Notes: generated by a model from the sequence alone, not told the origin. A DNA stretch of 20,338 nucleotides from JBBSGC01 sp038254525 (GCA_038254525.1 JBBSGC010000020.1:1-20338); one strand, 5' to 3'. Shown: positions 1-6,919, counted from the first letter of the stretch. Numbers and translations: made by a program.

Positions 1-516
1 CAGAGCAACGCCATCTACGATCCCGGGCTGGGCACGAACTCGCGTGGCGGCGGAGTCGACGTGCTCAACGCCCTGCTCGTGGACAACGGCAGCGGCAGCG
101 GCACCTTGTCCGCGACGCTGGTGGGCGACTACGGACAGACCCGGCAGCTGACGCAGGTCACCGCCATGTCCCTTCAGCACGACGACCTCAAGGTTGCACT
201 CACGTCCGGCCCGGTGAACCTCGCGCCCGGGTGCCCCGTCCAGCTCGGCCGGGGCGCAGCCGTCGTGATCAGTGGGAGCGCGGTCGCTCCTGGCTACGTG
301 GTGACCGTGGACTTCAGCTTCACCGGCGCGCAGCAGGTGTCGCTGCCGGTGCTGGTGGTCGCGCGGAGCTCCATGTACGCCAGCGTCGCGACGGCCTCGG
401 CGCCGACCGGCTCGGCCACGACGCCAGCACCGACCACACCCGCGCCGACGGCCGCCACCAGCTCCAGTGGGGGCGCCAGCAGCGGCGCGACCGTCGGCCC
501 GGTGCTCTGCCAGTGA
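1..516 (+). CDS. Secreted or lipoprotein-like hypothetical protein (LpqE/DUF461-like), 3' part only
   Basis: The reading frame is open from the first base of the window and ends at TGA 514-516, so the N terminus, with any signal peptide or lipobox, lies outside. The visible 171 residues begin with a segment rich in Gly and Asn, then a beta-rich domain with many Val, Leu and Thr residues. A Thr/Ala/Pro/Ser tail ending in VLCQ follows, typical of exported actinobacterial proteins. The pattern 'DVLNALLVDNGSGSGTLSATLV' near the start (shown here only as a guide) resembles LpqE-like extracytoplasmic lipoproteins related to the copper-chaperone-like DUF461 group. The gene converges on regX3, 43 nt away. 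The function is unknown and the family name is a memory-based guess. That the protein is exported is inferred from composition only. Confidence 0.5.
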   Translation, partial: QSNAIYDPGLGTNSRGGGVDVLNALLVDNGSGSGTLSATLVGDYGQTRQLTQVTAMSLQHDDLKVALTSGPVNLAPGCPVQLGRGAAVVISGSAVAPGYVVTVDFSFTGAQQVSLPVLVVARSSMYASVATASAPTGSATTPAPTTPAPTAATSSSGGASSGATVGPVLCQ

Positions 517-559
517 GTCAGCCGGCAAGCCCGCTGAGAAGTCATGCGGTGGGCCGCGG

Positions 560-1237
560 TCACATCTCGTACTTGTAGCCGAGCCCGCGTACGGTCACCA
601 GATGACGCGGGGTGGCCGGGTCGGGCTCGATCTTGGCCCGCAGCCGCTTGACGTGCACGTCGAGGGTCTTGGTGTCGCCCACGTAGTCGGCGCCCCAGAC
701 CCGGTCGATGAGCTGACCTCGGGTCAGCACCCGCCCGGAGTTGCGCAGGAACATCTCGAGCAGCTCGAACTCCTTCAGCGGCAACCTGACGTCCGAACCG
801 TTGACGCTGACGACGTGCCGCTCGACGTCCATGCGGACCCGGCCGGACTCCAGCGTGGACGGGGCCAGGTCGGCGTCGGCCCCGCGGCGCAGCACCGCCC
901 GGATCCGGGCCACCAGCTCCCGCGGGCTGTAGGGCTTGGTCACGTAGTCGTCGGCGCCCAGCTCCAGGCCGACCACCTTGTCGACCTCGGTGTCCTTGGC
1001 GCTGACCATGATCACCGGCACGTTGGACACCGCGCGCAGCCGCCGGCAGACCTCGGTCCCGGGCAGTCCGGGCAGCATCAGGTCCAGCAGCACGATGTCG
1101 GCGCCGTTGCGCTCGAACTCCTCCAGCGCCTCGGGGCCAGTGGCGGCGACTGCAACCTCGAAGCCCTCCTTGCGCAGCATGTAGCCGAGCACGTCTCGGT
1201 AGCTCTCCTCGTCCTCGACGACCAGTACGCGGGTCAC
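560..1237 (-). CDS. regX3: Two-component response regulator RegX3 (PhoP-like, OmpR family)
   Basis: This 225-residue protein is a phosphate-responsive DNA-binding regulator of the OmpR/PhoB class. The receiver domain (residues 1-115) shows the acidic pocket E8/D9, phospho-acceptor D52 in LLDLMLP, S79 and K101 in VTKPYSP. The C-terminal winged helix (about 128-225) carries the recognition-helix stretch KTLDVHVKRLRAKIE and the terminal VRGLGYKYEM. The frame is open further upstream, but the GTG at 1237 gives the usual VTRVLVVEDE start. It has a strong GGAGGAG ribosome site and overlaps the senX3 stop as GTGA, so the two genes are translationally coupled. RegX3/PhoP of actinomycetes activates phosphate-scavenging genes when phosphorylated by SenX3/PhoR; length and motifs fit that family closely. 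Expression probably comes from the senX3 promoter. Confidence 0.95.
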   Translation of the reverse strand: MTRVLVVEDEESYRDVLGYMLRKEGFEVAVAATGPEALEEFERNGADIVLLDLMLPGLPGTEVCRRLRAVSNVPVIMVSAKDTEVDKVVGLELGADDYVTKPYSPRELVARIRAVLRRGADADLAPSTLESGRVRMDVERHVVSVNGSDVRLPLKEFELLEMFLRNSGRVLTRGQLIDRVWGADYVGDTKTLDVHVKRLRAKIEPDPATPRHLVTVRGLGYKYEM

Positions 1238-2466
1238 GACTCCTCCTCCGACGAGACGGTCGCCGGGCGGCGACCGTCTCGGGCCGCAGCCGGCTGATCG
1301 CCGGGGGGCGAGCCTCCGGACTGGTGCGGAGCCGCGGCGAGCGGCAGTCGGAGGGAGAACGACGACCCCTGTCCCGGCTCGCTCCACACCCGCACATCAC
1401 CGCCGTGGCTGACCGCGACGTGCTTGACGATGGACAGGCCGAGCCCGGTGCCGCCGGTGGTGCGGGCCCGGGCGGGGTCGACCCGGTAGAAGCGTTCGAA
1501 GATCCGGTCGAGCTCGCTTTGGGCGATCCCGATGCCCGAGTCGCTGACCGTCACGACGGCCTGCGACCCACCGTCGTCGCCGGCGTCCCGCCCGGCCATG
1601 ACCGCGACCCGCGAGCCGCTCTCGCTGTAGGCGACCGCGTTCTCCACCAGGTTGCTGACCGCCAGCAGTAGCTGGTCGGGGTTGCCCAGCACCACGACCC
1701 CCGGCGAACAGCGTGCCACCAGCTCGATCCCACGCGCGGCGGCGTCGATCCGGCTACGGTCCAAGGCGGTCTCGACCACTTCGCCCAGTCCGACCGCGAC
1801 CGGCTCGTCGATCAGCTGGTCGTCCTGGAGCCGGGACAGCTCGATGATCTGGCCGACGAGTCGGGTCAGCCGCTCGCTCTCGACGAGCATGCGGCCGGAG
1901 AACCGGCGGACGGCCTGCGGGTCCTCTGCCGCCTCACCGACGGCTTCCGCGAGCAGGTTCAGGGCCCCGACCGGCGTCTTCAGCTCGTGGCTGACGTTGG
2001 CGACGAAGTCCCGACGGATCCGCTCCACGCGGCGCTCGCGGGTGCGGTCCTCCACCAGCACCAGCACCAGGCGCGAGCTGAGCGGAGCCACCCGCGCGGC
2101 CACGTGCCGGGGCAGGAGTGCGCGGGCACCCTCGAGCACGAGCTCCACCTCACGGATCTGCCCGTCGCGGCGCACGGCGTGGATCGCCTCGAGCAACGGG
2201 TCGGAGCTCACCCGGTCGCCTTGCACGAGGCCGAGCATGTTGGCCGGAGCCGACGCCTTCAGCACCGAGTCGTCGGCGGCGACCAGCAGGGCAGACGAAC
2301 GCAGGACGCTCAGCACCAGCTCGACTCCGCTGGGCACGGTGGGCTCGGCGCGGGCGGGTGCGCTCGCCTGTTGCCGCTCGCTCACCCGCCAGGCGAGCAC
2401 CGCGGCGGCGCCGAGGAGCGCACCGACCGCAAGGGCGACGAGCGTGGCCAGAGTGACGTCGTCCAC
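1234..2466 (-). CDS. senX3: Sensor histidine kinase SenX3 (PhoR-like)
   Basis: This 410-residue membrane kinase is the partner of RegX3 in phosphate sensing. One clear N-terminal membrane segment spans residues 5-26; a PAS-like linker domain follows (about 48-140). The H box FVANVSHELKTP places the phospho-accepting His at 160. The ATPase domain shows the N box NLVENAVAY (272-280), G1 DSGIG (309-313), F box FERFYR (323-328) and G2 GGTGLGLS (338-345). The C-terminal tail of about 35 residues is low in complexity and acidic at its very end (SSEEES). The GTG start at 2466 is supported by a TACGAT -10 box exactly 7 nt upstream, so the mRNA is probably leaderless. The gene overlaps regX3 by 4 bp and is divergent from phoU. 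Length and domain order match SenX3 rather than the longer periplasmic-sensor PhoR of enterobacteria. Confidence 0.95.
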   Translation of the reverse strand: MDDVTLATLVALAVGALLGAAAVLAWRVSERQQASAPARAEPTVPSGVELVLSVLRSSALLVAADDSVLKASAPANMLGLVQGDRVSSDPLLEAIHAVRRDGQIREVELVLEGARALLPRHVAARVAPLSSRLVLVLVEDRTRERRVERIRRDFVANVSHELKTPVGALNLLAEAVGEAAEDPQAVRRFSGRMLVESERLTRLVGQIIELSRLQDDQLIDEPVAVGLGEVVETALDRSRIDAAARGIELVARCSPGVVVLGNPDQLLLAVSNLVENAVAYSESGSRVAVMAGRDAGDDGGSQAVVTVSDSGIGIAQSELDRIFERFYRVDPARARTTGGTGLGLSIVKHVAVSHGGDVRVWSEPGQGSSFSLRLPLAAAPHQSGGSPPGDQPAAARDGRRPATVSSEEES

Positions 2467-2473
2467 GCTCGCG

Positions 2474-2479
2474 ATCGTA
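2474..2479 (-). promoter_or_regulatory. Predicted -10 box of senX3 (leaderless)
   Basis: Read on the minus strand this is TACGAT, fitting the actinobacterial TANNNT consensus, with 7 nt to the GTG start of senX3. Transcription would begin at or next to the start codon. No TTGACA-like -35 is visible, which suits a promoter needing an activator such as RegX3. Confidence 0.55.
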
Positions 2480-2526
2480 CGGCGCCGCCGCCCGCAGGCG
2501 GTGCCATGACCAGGGAGGGCGGTGAG

Positions 2527-2559
2527 TTTCGGCGACTGTTCACGCCACGTTCATGGGGG
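2527..2559 (+). promoter_or_regulatory. PHO-box-like 11-bp direct repeats between senX3 and phoU
   Basis: Two good units with exact 11-bp spacing are seen: GTTCACGCCAC (2538-2548) and GTTCATGGGGG (2549-2559). A poor third unit, TTTCGGCGACT (2527-2537), stands in the same phase. PhoP of Streptomyces binds 11-bp direct repeat units with a GTTCACC core, and RegX3 is its relative, so this is the likely binding site of the regulator encoded next door. It lies in the 133-bp gap between the divergent senX3-regX3 and phoU genes and could act on both. Confidence 0.7.
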
Positions 2560-2586
2560 GTCGCCTGGCGGCCACTTGGTGCTCCG

Positions 2587-2592
2587 TACGCT
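2587..2592 (+). promoter_or_regulatory. Predicted -10 box of phoU (leaderless)
   Basis: TACGCT fits TANNNT and is followed by 7 nt (gggcgcc) and then the ATG of phoU. There is no ribosome binding site between them. This supports a leaderless mRNA and decides the start codon against the upstream in-frame GTG at 2522, which would place the PHO box inside the coding region. Confidence 0.55.
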
Positions 2593-2599
2593 GGGCGCC

Positions 2600-3253
2600 A
2601 TGCGGGACCTGTACTACGACCAGCTCGACTCCATCGTCGACGACCTGGTGGCGATGGCCGGATCGGTGCGCGACGCCGTGCGCGAGTCGACCGACGCGCT
2701 GCTGAACGCGGACCAAGCCGCGGCGGAGGCGGTCATCTCCGGTGACCGGGCGATCGACTCCGGGCGCGAGCTGATCGAGGACCGCGCCATGCAGCTGCTC
2801 GCCACGCAGCAGCCCGTGGCCAGTGACCTGCGCATGCTGGTCGCGACCCTGCGCATGGTCGCCGACCTGGAGCGCATGGGCGACCTGTCGGTGCACGTGG
2901 CGAAGATCGCCCGGATGCGGATGCCCGCGGTGGCGGTGCCGCTGACGCTGCGCGGCACGATCGCCACCATGGCGAAGGTCGCCGAGAGCATGGTGGGCTC
3001 GGCCTCCCGGATCCTCGCCGAGCGCGACGTCGAGGCGGCTCGTGAGCTCGAGGCCGAGGACGACGAGATGGACCAGCTGCGGCGCTCGATGTTCCGCACG
3101 CTGCTGTCCGACGACTGGGCATACGGCGTGGAGCCGGCGATCGACATAGCGCTGCTCGGCCGTTACTACGAGCGGATCGGCGACCACGCGGTGTCCATGG
3201 GTCGCCGCGTCGTCTATCTGGTTACCGGCGAGCTGCCGGTGCCGTTGAGCTGA
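2600..3253 (+). CDS. phoU: Phosphate signalling protein PhoU
   Basis: This 217-residue, all-helical cytoplasmic protein has two PhoU repeats. It links the state of the phosphate transporter to the sensor kinase and restrains the Pho response when phosphate is ample. The metal-binding type helices of the family are visible: LERMGDLSVHVAK in the first repeat and YYERIGDHAVSMGRRVVYLVTG near the end of the second. The start MRDLYYDQLDSIVDDL is typical of actinobacterial PhoU and sits directly behind a TANNNT box. Its position divergent from senX3-regX3, with a PHO-box-like repeat in between, is the common actinomycete arrangement and supports a shared phosphate control. Length is normal. No pst transporter genes are in the window. 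Confidence 0.95.
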   Translation: MRDLYYDQLDSIVDDLVAMAGSVRDAVRESTDALLNADQAAAEAVISGDRAIDSGRELIEDRAMQLLATQQPVASDLRMLVATLRMVADLERMGDLSVHVAKIARMRMPAVAVPLTLRGTIATMAKVAESMVGSASRILAERDVEAARELEAEDDEMDQLRRSMFRTLLSDDWAYGVEPAIDIALLGRYYERIGDHAVSMGRRVVYLVTGELPVPLS

Positions 3254-3285
3254 CCGGTCGAGCCCAGCACGGTTCGGCCCACGCG

Positions 3286-3307
3286 GCTGAGGCGCCAGCG
3301 GCTCAGC
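3286..3307. terminator. Weak hairpin between convergent phoU and gpmA
   Basis: GCTGAG (3286-3291) and CTCAGC (3302-3307) can pair with a 10-nt loop, and the hairpin overlaps the gpmA stop codon. No T-run follows on either strand. It sits where two converging transcripts must end, but a rho-independent terminator cannot be claimed with confidence. The rest of the 49-bp gap shows nothing else. Confidence 0.25.
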
Positions 3308-4055
3308 GGCCCTGGTTGGCGACCATCGCGATGGCCGCGTCCGCGGCGACCGGGTCGAGATACTTCCCCCCACTGGTCGCCGGGCGCAGCTCCGCGTCCA
3401 GCTCGTAGAGCAGCGGGATGCCGGTCGGCACGTTGAGCCCGACGACGGACTCCTCGCTCAGGCCGTCGAGATGCTTGACCAGCGCGCGCAGCGAGTTGCC
3501 GTGGGCGACCACCAGCGTGGTCCTGCCGGCGCGCAGCTCCGGCACCAGCGCGTCGTACCAGTAGGGCAGCAGCCGCACGACCACGTCCTTGAGACACTCC
3601 GTGCGCGGCAGCAGCTCCGGCGGCAGGGCTGCGTAGCGTGGGTCACCGACCTGGCTGTACGGGTCGTGGTCAGCGATCGGTGGGGGCGGCGTGTCGTAGG
3701 AGCGGCGCCACTGCATGAACTGGGCCTCGCCGTACGCCTGGAGCGTGGCCTTCTTGTCCTTGCCCTGCAGCGCACCGTAGTGGCGTTCGTTGAGCCGCCA
3801 GGAGCGGCGCACGGGCAGCCAGCTCCGGTCGATGCCGTCGAGACAGATCTGCGCACTGGCTATCGCCCGGCGCAGCACCGACGTGTGCACGACATCCGGC
3901 AGCAGACCATGCTGCGCGAGCAGCTGCGCGCTGCGGGCCGCCTCGGTGCAGCCACGTTGGCTGAGCGCGACGTCGACCCAACCGGTGAAGATGTCCTTGG
4001 CGTTCCACTCGCTCTCGCCGTGCCGCAGCAGCACCAGCCGGTAGGTCGCAGCCAT
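3303..4055 (-). CDS. gpmA: 2,3-bisphosphoglycerate-dependent phosphoglycerate mutase
   Basis: The enzyme interconverts 3- and 2-phosphoglycerate in glycolysis and gluconeogenesis through a phosphohistidine. The 250-residue chain has the RHGESEWN signature (11-18, phospho-acceptor His12), FTGWVDVALSQRG (23-35) and LNERHYG with acid catalyst E90. It also has WRRSYDTPPPP (117-126) and the second catalytic His in AHGNSLRALVKHL (His185). All catalytic residues are present and the length is that of the dPGM family. The ATG at 4055 is preceded by TACAGT with a 6-nt gap, pointing to a leaderless transcript of its own although ybjN lies 54 nt upstream on the same strand. Its place between phoU and mshA-ybjN is a conserved actinomycete neighbourhood. 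Confidence 0.95.
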   Translation of the reverse strand: MAATYRLVLLRHGESEWNAKDIFTGWVDVALSQRGCTEAARSAQLLAQHGLLPDVVHTSVLRRAIASAQICLDGIDRSWLPVRRSWRLNERHYGALQGKDKKATLQAYGEAQFMQWRRSYDTPPPPIADHDPYSQVGDPRYAALPPELLPRTECLKDVVVRLLPYWYDALVPELRAGRTTLVVAHGNSLRALVKHLDGLSEESVVGLNVPTGIPLLYELDAELRPATSGGKYLDPVAADAAIAMVANQGR

Positions 4056-4061
4056 GACGGG

Positions 4062-4067
4062 ACTGTA
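4062..4067 (-). promoter_or_regulatory. Predicted -10 box of gpmA (leaderless)
   Basis: On the minus strand this reads TACAGT, a TANNNT box, followed by cccgtc and the ATG. It lies in the 54-nt gap after ybjN, so gpmA probably has its own promoter in addition to any readthrough. Confidence 0.5.
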
Positions 4068-4109
4068 GCGAGCCGCTGGGGCACCCCGGCCGGGTCACCC
4101 CGACCGCGA

Positions 4110-4607
4110 TCACCCGCGCTCCAGCCAACCGCGGAACGCTTCGAGGTTGCGCGTCGACTCGCCTCGGGAGCGCCGCCACTCCCACTCCTTGCGGATCGAC
4201 GTGGCGAACCCGAGCTCGAGGATCTGGTTGAAGGACTCGTCGGCGTAGGTGAGCACCGAGCCGAGCAGCCGGTCGACCTCCTCGACAGTGACCGCGTGCA
4301 AGGGCAGCCGCCCGTCGAGGAAGATGTCGCCGGCCGCGTCGACGGCGAACGCGACCGCGTACATCTTCAGGTTGTGCTCGAGCAGCCAGCGGTAGACGGC
4401 GGCGTGGTTCTCGTCAGGGTTGCGGGCGACGAACGCATGCACCGACAGGGCATGCTCGCCGACCTCCAGCCGGCACGTGGTCTGCAGCTTGCGCTCCCCG
4501 GGCAGCACCACCTCGACCACCGAGTCGCCGTGGCGCACGTACGTCAGCTCCTCGTCGCCGAGGACCTGCAGCACGACCGCGAGGGCCCGCGCGGCCGGTG
4601 CGGTCAC
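4110..4607 (-). CDS. YbjN-domain protein
   Basis: This 165-residue cytoplasmic protein belongs to the YbjN family, a small alpha/beta fold resembling type III secretion chaperones whose biochemical role in actinobacteria is not known. Family features seen are a two-stranded N-terminal half with TTCRLEVGEHALSVHAFV, the helix NHAAVYRWLLEHNLKMYAVAF, then DIFLDGRLPLHAVTVEEVDRLLGSVL and a charged helical end. The GTG start at 4607 overlaps the mshA stop codon (GTGA), so the two are co-translated. The frame stays open farther upstream, but that part is only the antisense-like extension inside mshA. Linkage to mshA is common in actinomycetes and suggests, without proving, a link to thiol or carbohydrate metabolism. 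Confidence 0.85.
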   Translation of the reverse strand: MTAPAARALAVVLQVLGDEELTYVRHGDSVVEVVLPGERKLQTTCRLEVGEHALSVHAFVARNPDENHAAVYRWLLEHNLKMYAVAFAVDAAGDIFLDGRLPLHAVTVEEVDRLLGSVLTYADESFNQILELGFATSIRKEWEWRRSRGESTRNLEAFRGWLERG

Positions 4608-5887
4608 GAGACCGCCAGCCGGTCCAGCCACTGCGCCGCGCCGGCGTGGCGGTAGACGTCCAAGGTGTGCCGCGCCGTCGAACCCCAGCCGAACGACGAC
4701 GCATGGCGCACCGCGGCCACGCCCATCGCCCGGCGCCGCGACGGGTCGTCGAGGAGGCCAGCCAGTGCGGCGGCGTAGTCGGCCGGATCGTGCCCGTGGA
4801 CCAGCACCCCGGAACGGCCGTCTCCCACCGCCGTGGTCAGGCCCCCGACGGCCGCCGCGACCACCGGTGTGCCACAGGCCTGTGCCTCGAGGGCGACCAG
4901 TCCGAAGGTCTCGCTGTAGGACGGCACGCACACCAGCGAAGCCGCGGCGTACCAGCGGGCCAGCGCCGGCTGGGACAGCGCGGGCACGAAGCGCACGACG
5001 TCGGCAACTCCGAGGGTCGCGGCCAGCTCGTGCAGCGCCTGCGGCTGGTCGAGCCCGGACCCGGAGAGGCCCCCGACGACGGGCACGACCAGCGAGCCGC
5101 GCAGCATCGGACGCGTCGCGAGCAGGACCGCGACGGCGCGCAACAGCACGTCGGGGGCCTTCATCGGCTGCAGCCGGCCGGCGAAGAGCACCACCGCGGC
5201 GTCGGTCGGCAGCCCGAGCTCGGTGCGCGCCAGCCGCTGCGAGCGCGGGTGGAACGTCTGCAGGTCGACACCCGGGTGCACGACGTCGACTCGCGACGGG
5301 TCGGCGTCGTAAAGCGTGACCAGCTGGTCCGCCTCGGCGGTGGTGTTTGCGACCAGCCGGTCGGCGGCGTCGACCACCTGCTCCTCACCGACGATCCGGG
5401 CCAACGGCTCGGGGGTGTCACCGACAGCAAGCTCGCGGTTCTTGACCTTGGCGGTCGTGTGCATCGTGTGCACCAACGGGACACCCCACCGGTCGCGCGC
5501 GACCGCGCCGACCTGTCCGGACAGCCAGTAGTGGGAGTGGATGGCGTCGTAGCGGTTGGGTGCGTGGGCCGCCTCCACGCGCAGCACGTCGCGCACGAAC
5601 GTGCACAGCTGCGCGGGCAGGTCCCGCTTGGACAGGCCCTCGAACGGCCCGGCGACCACGTGCCGGACGGTGACTCCAGGCGCGGCCTGCACGACGGGCG
5701 CCTGCTCCGAGCTGGTCGCCCGGGTGAACACCTCGGTCTCGACGCCGAGCGTCGCCAGCTCGCGTGCGAGCTCGAGCATGTAGACGTTCATGCCGCCGGC
5801 GTCGCCGGTGCCCGGCTGGTCCAACGGCGAGGTGTGCACGCTGACCATGGCGACCCGACGGATCTCGGTTCCCGGCCGACGCGCCAT
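4604..5887 (-). CDS. mshA: D-inositol-3-phosphate glycosyltransferase MshA
   Basis: MshA joins GlcNAc from UDP-GlcNAc to 1D-myo-inositol 3-phosphate, the first step of mycothiol synthesis. The 427-residue GT-B (GT4 family) enzyme shows the N-terminal VSVHTSPL and GTGDAGGMNVY (27-36) that bind the acceptor. Central parts are HSHYWLSG, HTMHTTAKVKN and AGRLQPMKAPDVLL; the donor-site motif runs from PSYSETFGL to ACGTPVVA (322-344). The frame is open upstream to an ATG at 5995, which would add tandem ECAGV pentapeptides. The ATG at 5887 has a GGAGG ribosome site 5 nt away and gives the usual MARR...RRVAMVSVHTSPL start. The SigR-type promoter at 5923-5948 would also start transcription downstream of the longer version. 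ybjN follows with a 4-bp overlap. Confidence 0.95.
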   Translation of the reverse strand: MARRPGTEIRRVAMVSVHTSPLDQPGTGDAGGMNVYMLELARELATLGVETEVFTRATSSEQAPVVQAAPGVTVRHVVAGPFEGLSKRDLPAQLCTFVRDVLRVEAAHAPNRYDAIHSHYWLSGQVGAVARDRWGVPLVHTMHTTAKVKNRELAVGDTPEPLARIVGEEQVVDAADRLVANTTAEADQLVTLYDADPSRVDVVHPGVDLQTFHPRSQRLARTELGLPTDAAVVLFAGRLQPMKAPDVLLRAVAVLLATRPMLRGSLVVPVVGGLSGSGLDQPQALHELAATLGVADVVRFVPALSQPALARWYAAASLVCVPSYSETFGLVALEAQACGTPVVAAAVGGLTTAVGDGRSGVLVHGHDPADYAAALAGLLDDPSRRRAMGVAAVRHASSFGWGSTARHTLDVYRHAGAAQWLDRLAVS

Positions 5888-5922
5888 GTTCGCCTCCAGA
5901 CCTGGTCCCCGTCGACCCTCGC

Positions 5923-5948
5923 AACCGCTGGTGACCCCGGCGCATTCC
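5923..5948 (-). promoter_or_regulatory. SigR-type promoter of mshA (GGAAT-N18-GTT)
   Basis: On the minus strand GGAAT (5948-5944) and GTT (5925-5923) are separated by exactly 18 nt, the consensus of SigR (thiol-oxidative stress sigma factor) promoters of Streptomyces. mshA is a reported SigR target there. The predicted transcript would begin near 5915, leaving a leader of roughly 28 nt with a GGAGG site before the ATG at 5887. This is a sequence match plus family knowledge; no expression evidence is available here. Confidence 0.7.
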
Positions 5949-6000
5949 ACGCCTGCGCATTCCACACCGGCGCATTCCACGCCGGCGCATTCCACGACGT
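5941..6000. repeat. Four 15-bp tandem repeats carrying GGAAT upstream of mshA
   Basis: The units at 5941-5955, 5956-5970, 5971-5985 and 5986-6000 share CGCATTCCAC in their first ten bases, followed by a variable five-base part (gcctg, accgg, gccgg, gacgt). Each holds GGAAT on the minus strand. Only the first unit, nearest mshA, has a GTT at the right distance for a SigR promoter. The rest of the 186-bp divergent gap (5888-6073) holds the mshA leader and the promoter region of the dehydrogenase gene. Confidence 0.9.
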
Positions 6001-6061
6001 CCCTCTCCTAGGCCGGCCCCTTGGCGACTGCCCTCGGCGACACCGGCGGCGGCCGGCCGGG

Positions 6062-6067
6062 CAGGAT
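6062..6067 (+). promoter_or_regulatory. Possible -10 box of the SDR gene
   Basis: CAGGAT keeps the key A2 and T6 of TANNNT and stands 6 nt before the ATG at 6074. The first base departs from consensus. The spacing matches the other leaderless starts in this window. Confidence 0.35.
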
Positions 6068-6073
6068 CGTGGC

Positions 6074-6847
6074 ATGGAGCACATTGCACGTCCCCAAGCC
6101 GGCGGCCAGCGGACGGCGGTAGTCACCGGAGCAAGCAGCGGAATCGGTGCCGCAACGGCCCGGGCGCTGGCCGCTGAGGGCTTCGCCGTGTGGTGTGCGG
6201 CGCGCCGACGGGACCGGATCGAGGCGTTGGCGGCGCAGATCGGGGGCACGGCGTTCCGCTGCGACGTCACCGACCGCGCCTCGGTGGCCGCGCTGGCCGA
6301 GGCGGTCGGCCCGACGGTCCACGTGCTGGTCAACAACGCGGGTGCCGCGTTCGGGCAGGACCCGGTCGCCGACGCCGACCCCGACGCTTGGCGGCGCATG
6401 TACGAGGTCAACGTGCTGGGTGCGCTGCAGGTCACCCAGGCGCTGCTCCCCGCCCTGCGGGCCAGCGGCGACGGGGTGCTGGTCAACGTCGGCTCGATCG
6501 CCGGCCACCTGGCGTACGAGGGAGGCGGCGGCTACACCGCGGCGAAGCACGGCCTGGCGGTGATGACCGAGACCCTGCGGCTGGAGCTGGTCGGAGAGCC
6601 GGTGCGGGTGACCGAGATCGCCCCGGGCATGGTGCGCACCGAGGAGTTCTCGCTGGTGCGTTTCGGTGGTGACAGTGCCGCGGCGGCGAAGGTGTACGCC
6701 GGGGTCGCCGACCCGTTGACCGCCGATGACGTGGCCGACGCGATCCGCTGGGTGGCCACCCGGCCAAGTCACGTCGACATCGACCTGCTGGTCATCAAGC
6801 CGCGGGCTCAGGCCGCACCGCACCGGGTGCACCGCGACCCGCCGTAG
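6074..6847 (+). CDS. Short-chain dehydrogenase/reductase (classical SDR)
   Basis: This 257-residue NAD(P)-dependent oxidoreductase has a Rossmann fold. It has the cofactor motif TGASSGIG (18-25), basic residues AARRR (42-46) after the second strand suggesting NADP preference, a CDVTD adenine-site motif (63-67) and NNAG (87-90). The catalytic set N113, S141 (VNVGSIAG), Y154 and K158 (YTAAK) is complete. APGMVRTEEFSLVRF (183-197) resembles YdfG-type enzymes that act on hydroxy acids such as serine or 3-hydroxypropionate. The last 15 residues are a loose Pro/His/Arg tail. The substrate cannot be read from sequence. The gene is divergent from mshA and 72 bp ahead of typA; the ATG was chosen because it follows a -10-like box and begins just before the cofactor domain. 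Confidence 0.88.
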   Translation: MEHIARPQAGGQRTAVVTGASSGIGAATARALAAEGFAVWCAARRRDRIEALAAQIGGTAFRCDVTDRASVAALAEAVGPTVHVLVNNAGAAFGQDPVADADPDAWRRMYEVNVLGALQVTQALLPALRASGDGVLVNVGSIAGHLAYEGGGGYTAAKHGLAVMTETLRLELVGEPVRVTEIAPGMVRTEEFSLVRFGGDSAAAAKVYAGVADPLTADDVADAIRWVATRPSHVDIDLLVIKPRAQAAPHRVHRDPP

Positions 6848-6850
6848 ACT
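6845..6850 (+). promoter_or_regulatory. Predicted -10 box of typA
   Basis: TAGACT overlaps the stop codon of the upstream SDR gene. Transcription from it would start near 6857 and give typA a leader of about 63 nt, unlike most genes here. No clear -35 is visible. Confidence 0.45.
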
Positions 6851-6855
6851 CAGCA

Positions 6856-6914
6856 GCGGTCCGCGGCGCTCTGGCGCGCCGGGCCACCTTCCTCCCAGAC
6901 CGCTCCGGAGCGCC
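6856..6914 (+). other. Possible folded 5' leader of typA
   Basis: Two inverted repeats lie in the leader: GCGGTC (6856-6861) with GACCGC (6898-6903), and GGCGCTC (6865-6871) with GAGCGCC (6908-6914). They interlock, so they would form either a pseudoknot or two competing folds. The second covers part of the GGAG (6907-6910) that serves as ribosome site for the ATG at 6920. In GC-rich DNA such pairings can arise by chance. Confidence 0.25.
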
Positions 6915-6919
6915 ACCGC

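Noticed and set aside
5888..5995. MshA starting at ATG 5995 with an ECAGV repeat leader.
   Set aside because: The ATG at 5887 has a strong ribosome site and the family's usual N terminus, and the likely promoter starts transcription downstream of 5995.
5941..6000. Short regular repeats as a CRISPR array.
   Set aside because: Units are 15 bp with no spacers and no cas genes are nearby; they are head-to-tail promoter repeats.
4598..6847. A 749-codon plus-strand frame running through mshA into the SDR gene.
   Set aside because: Only its last 257 codons (from ATG 6074) encode a known fold. The earlier part is antisense to mshA and includes the SigR promoter region.
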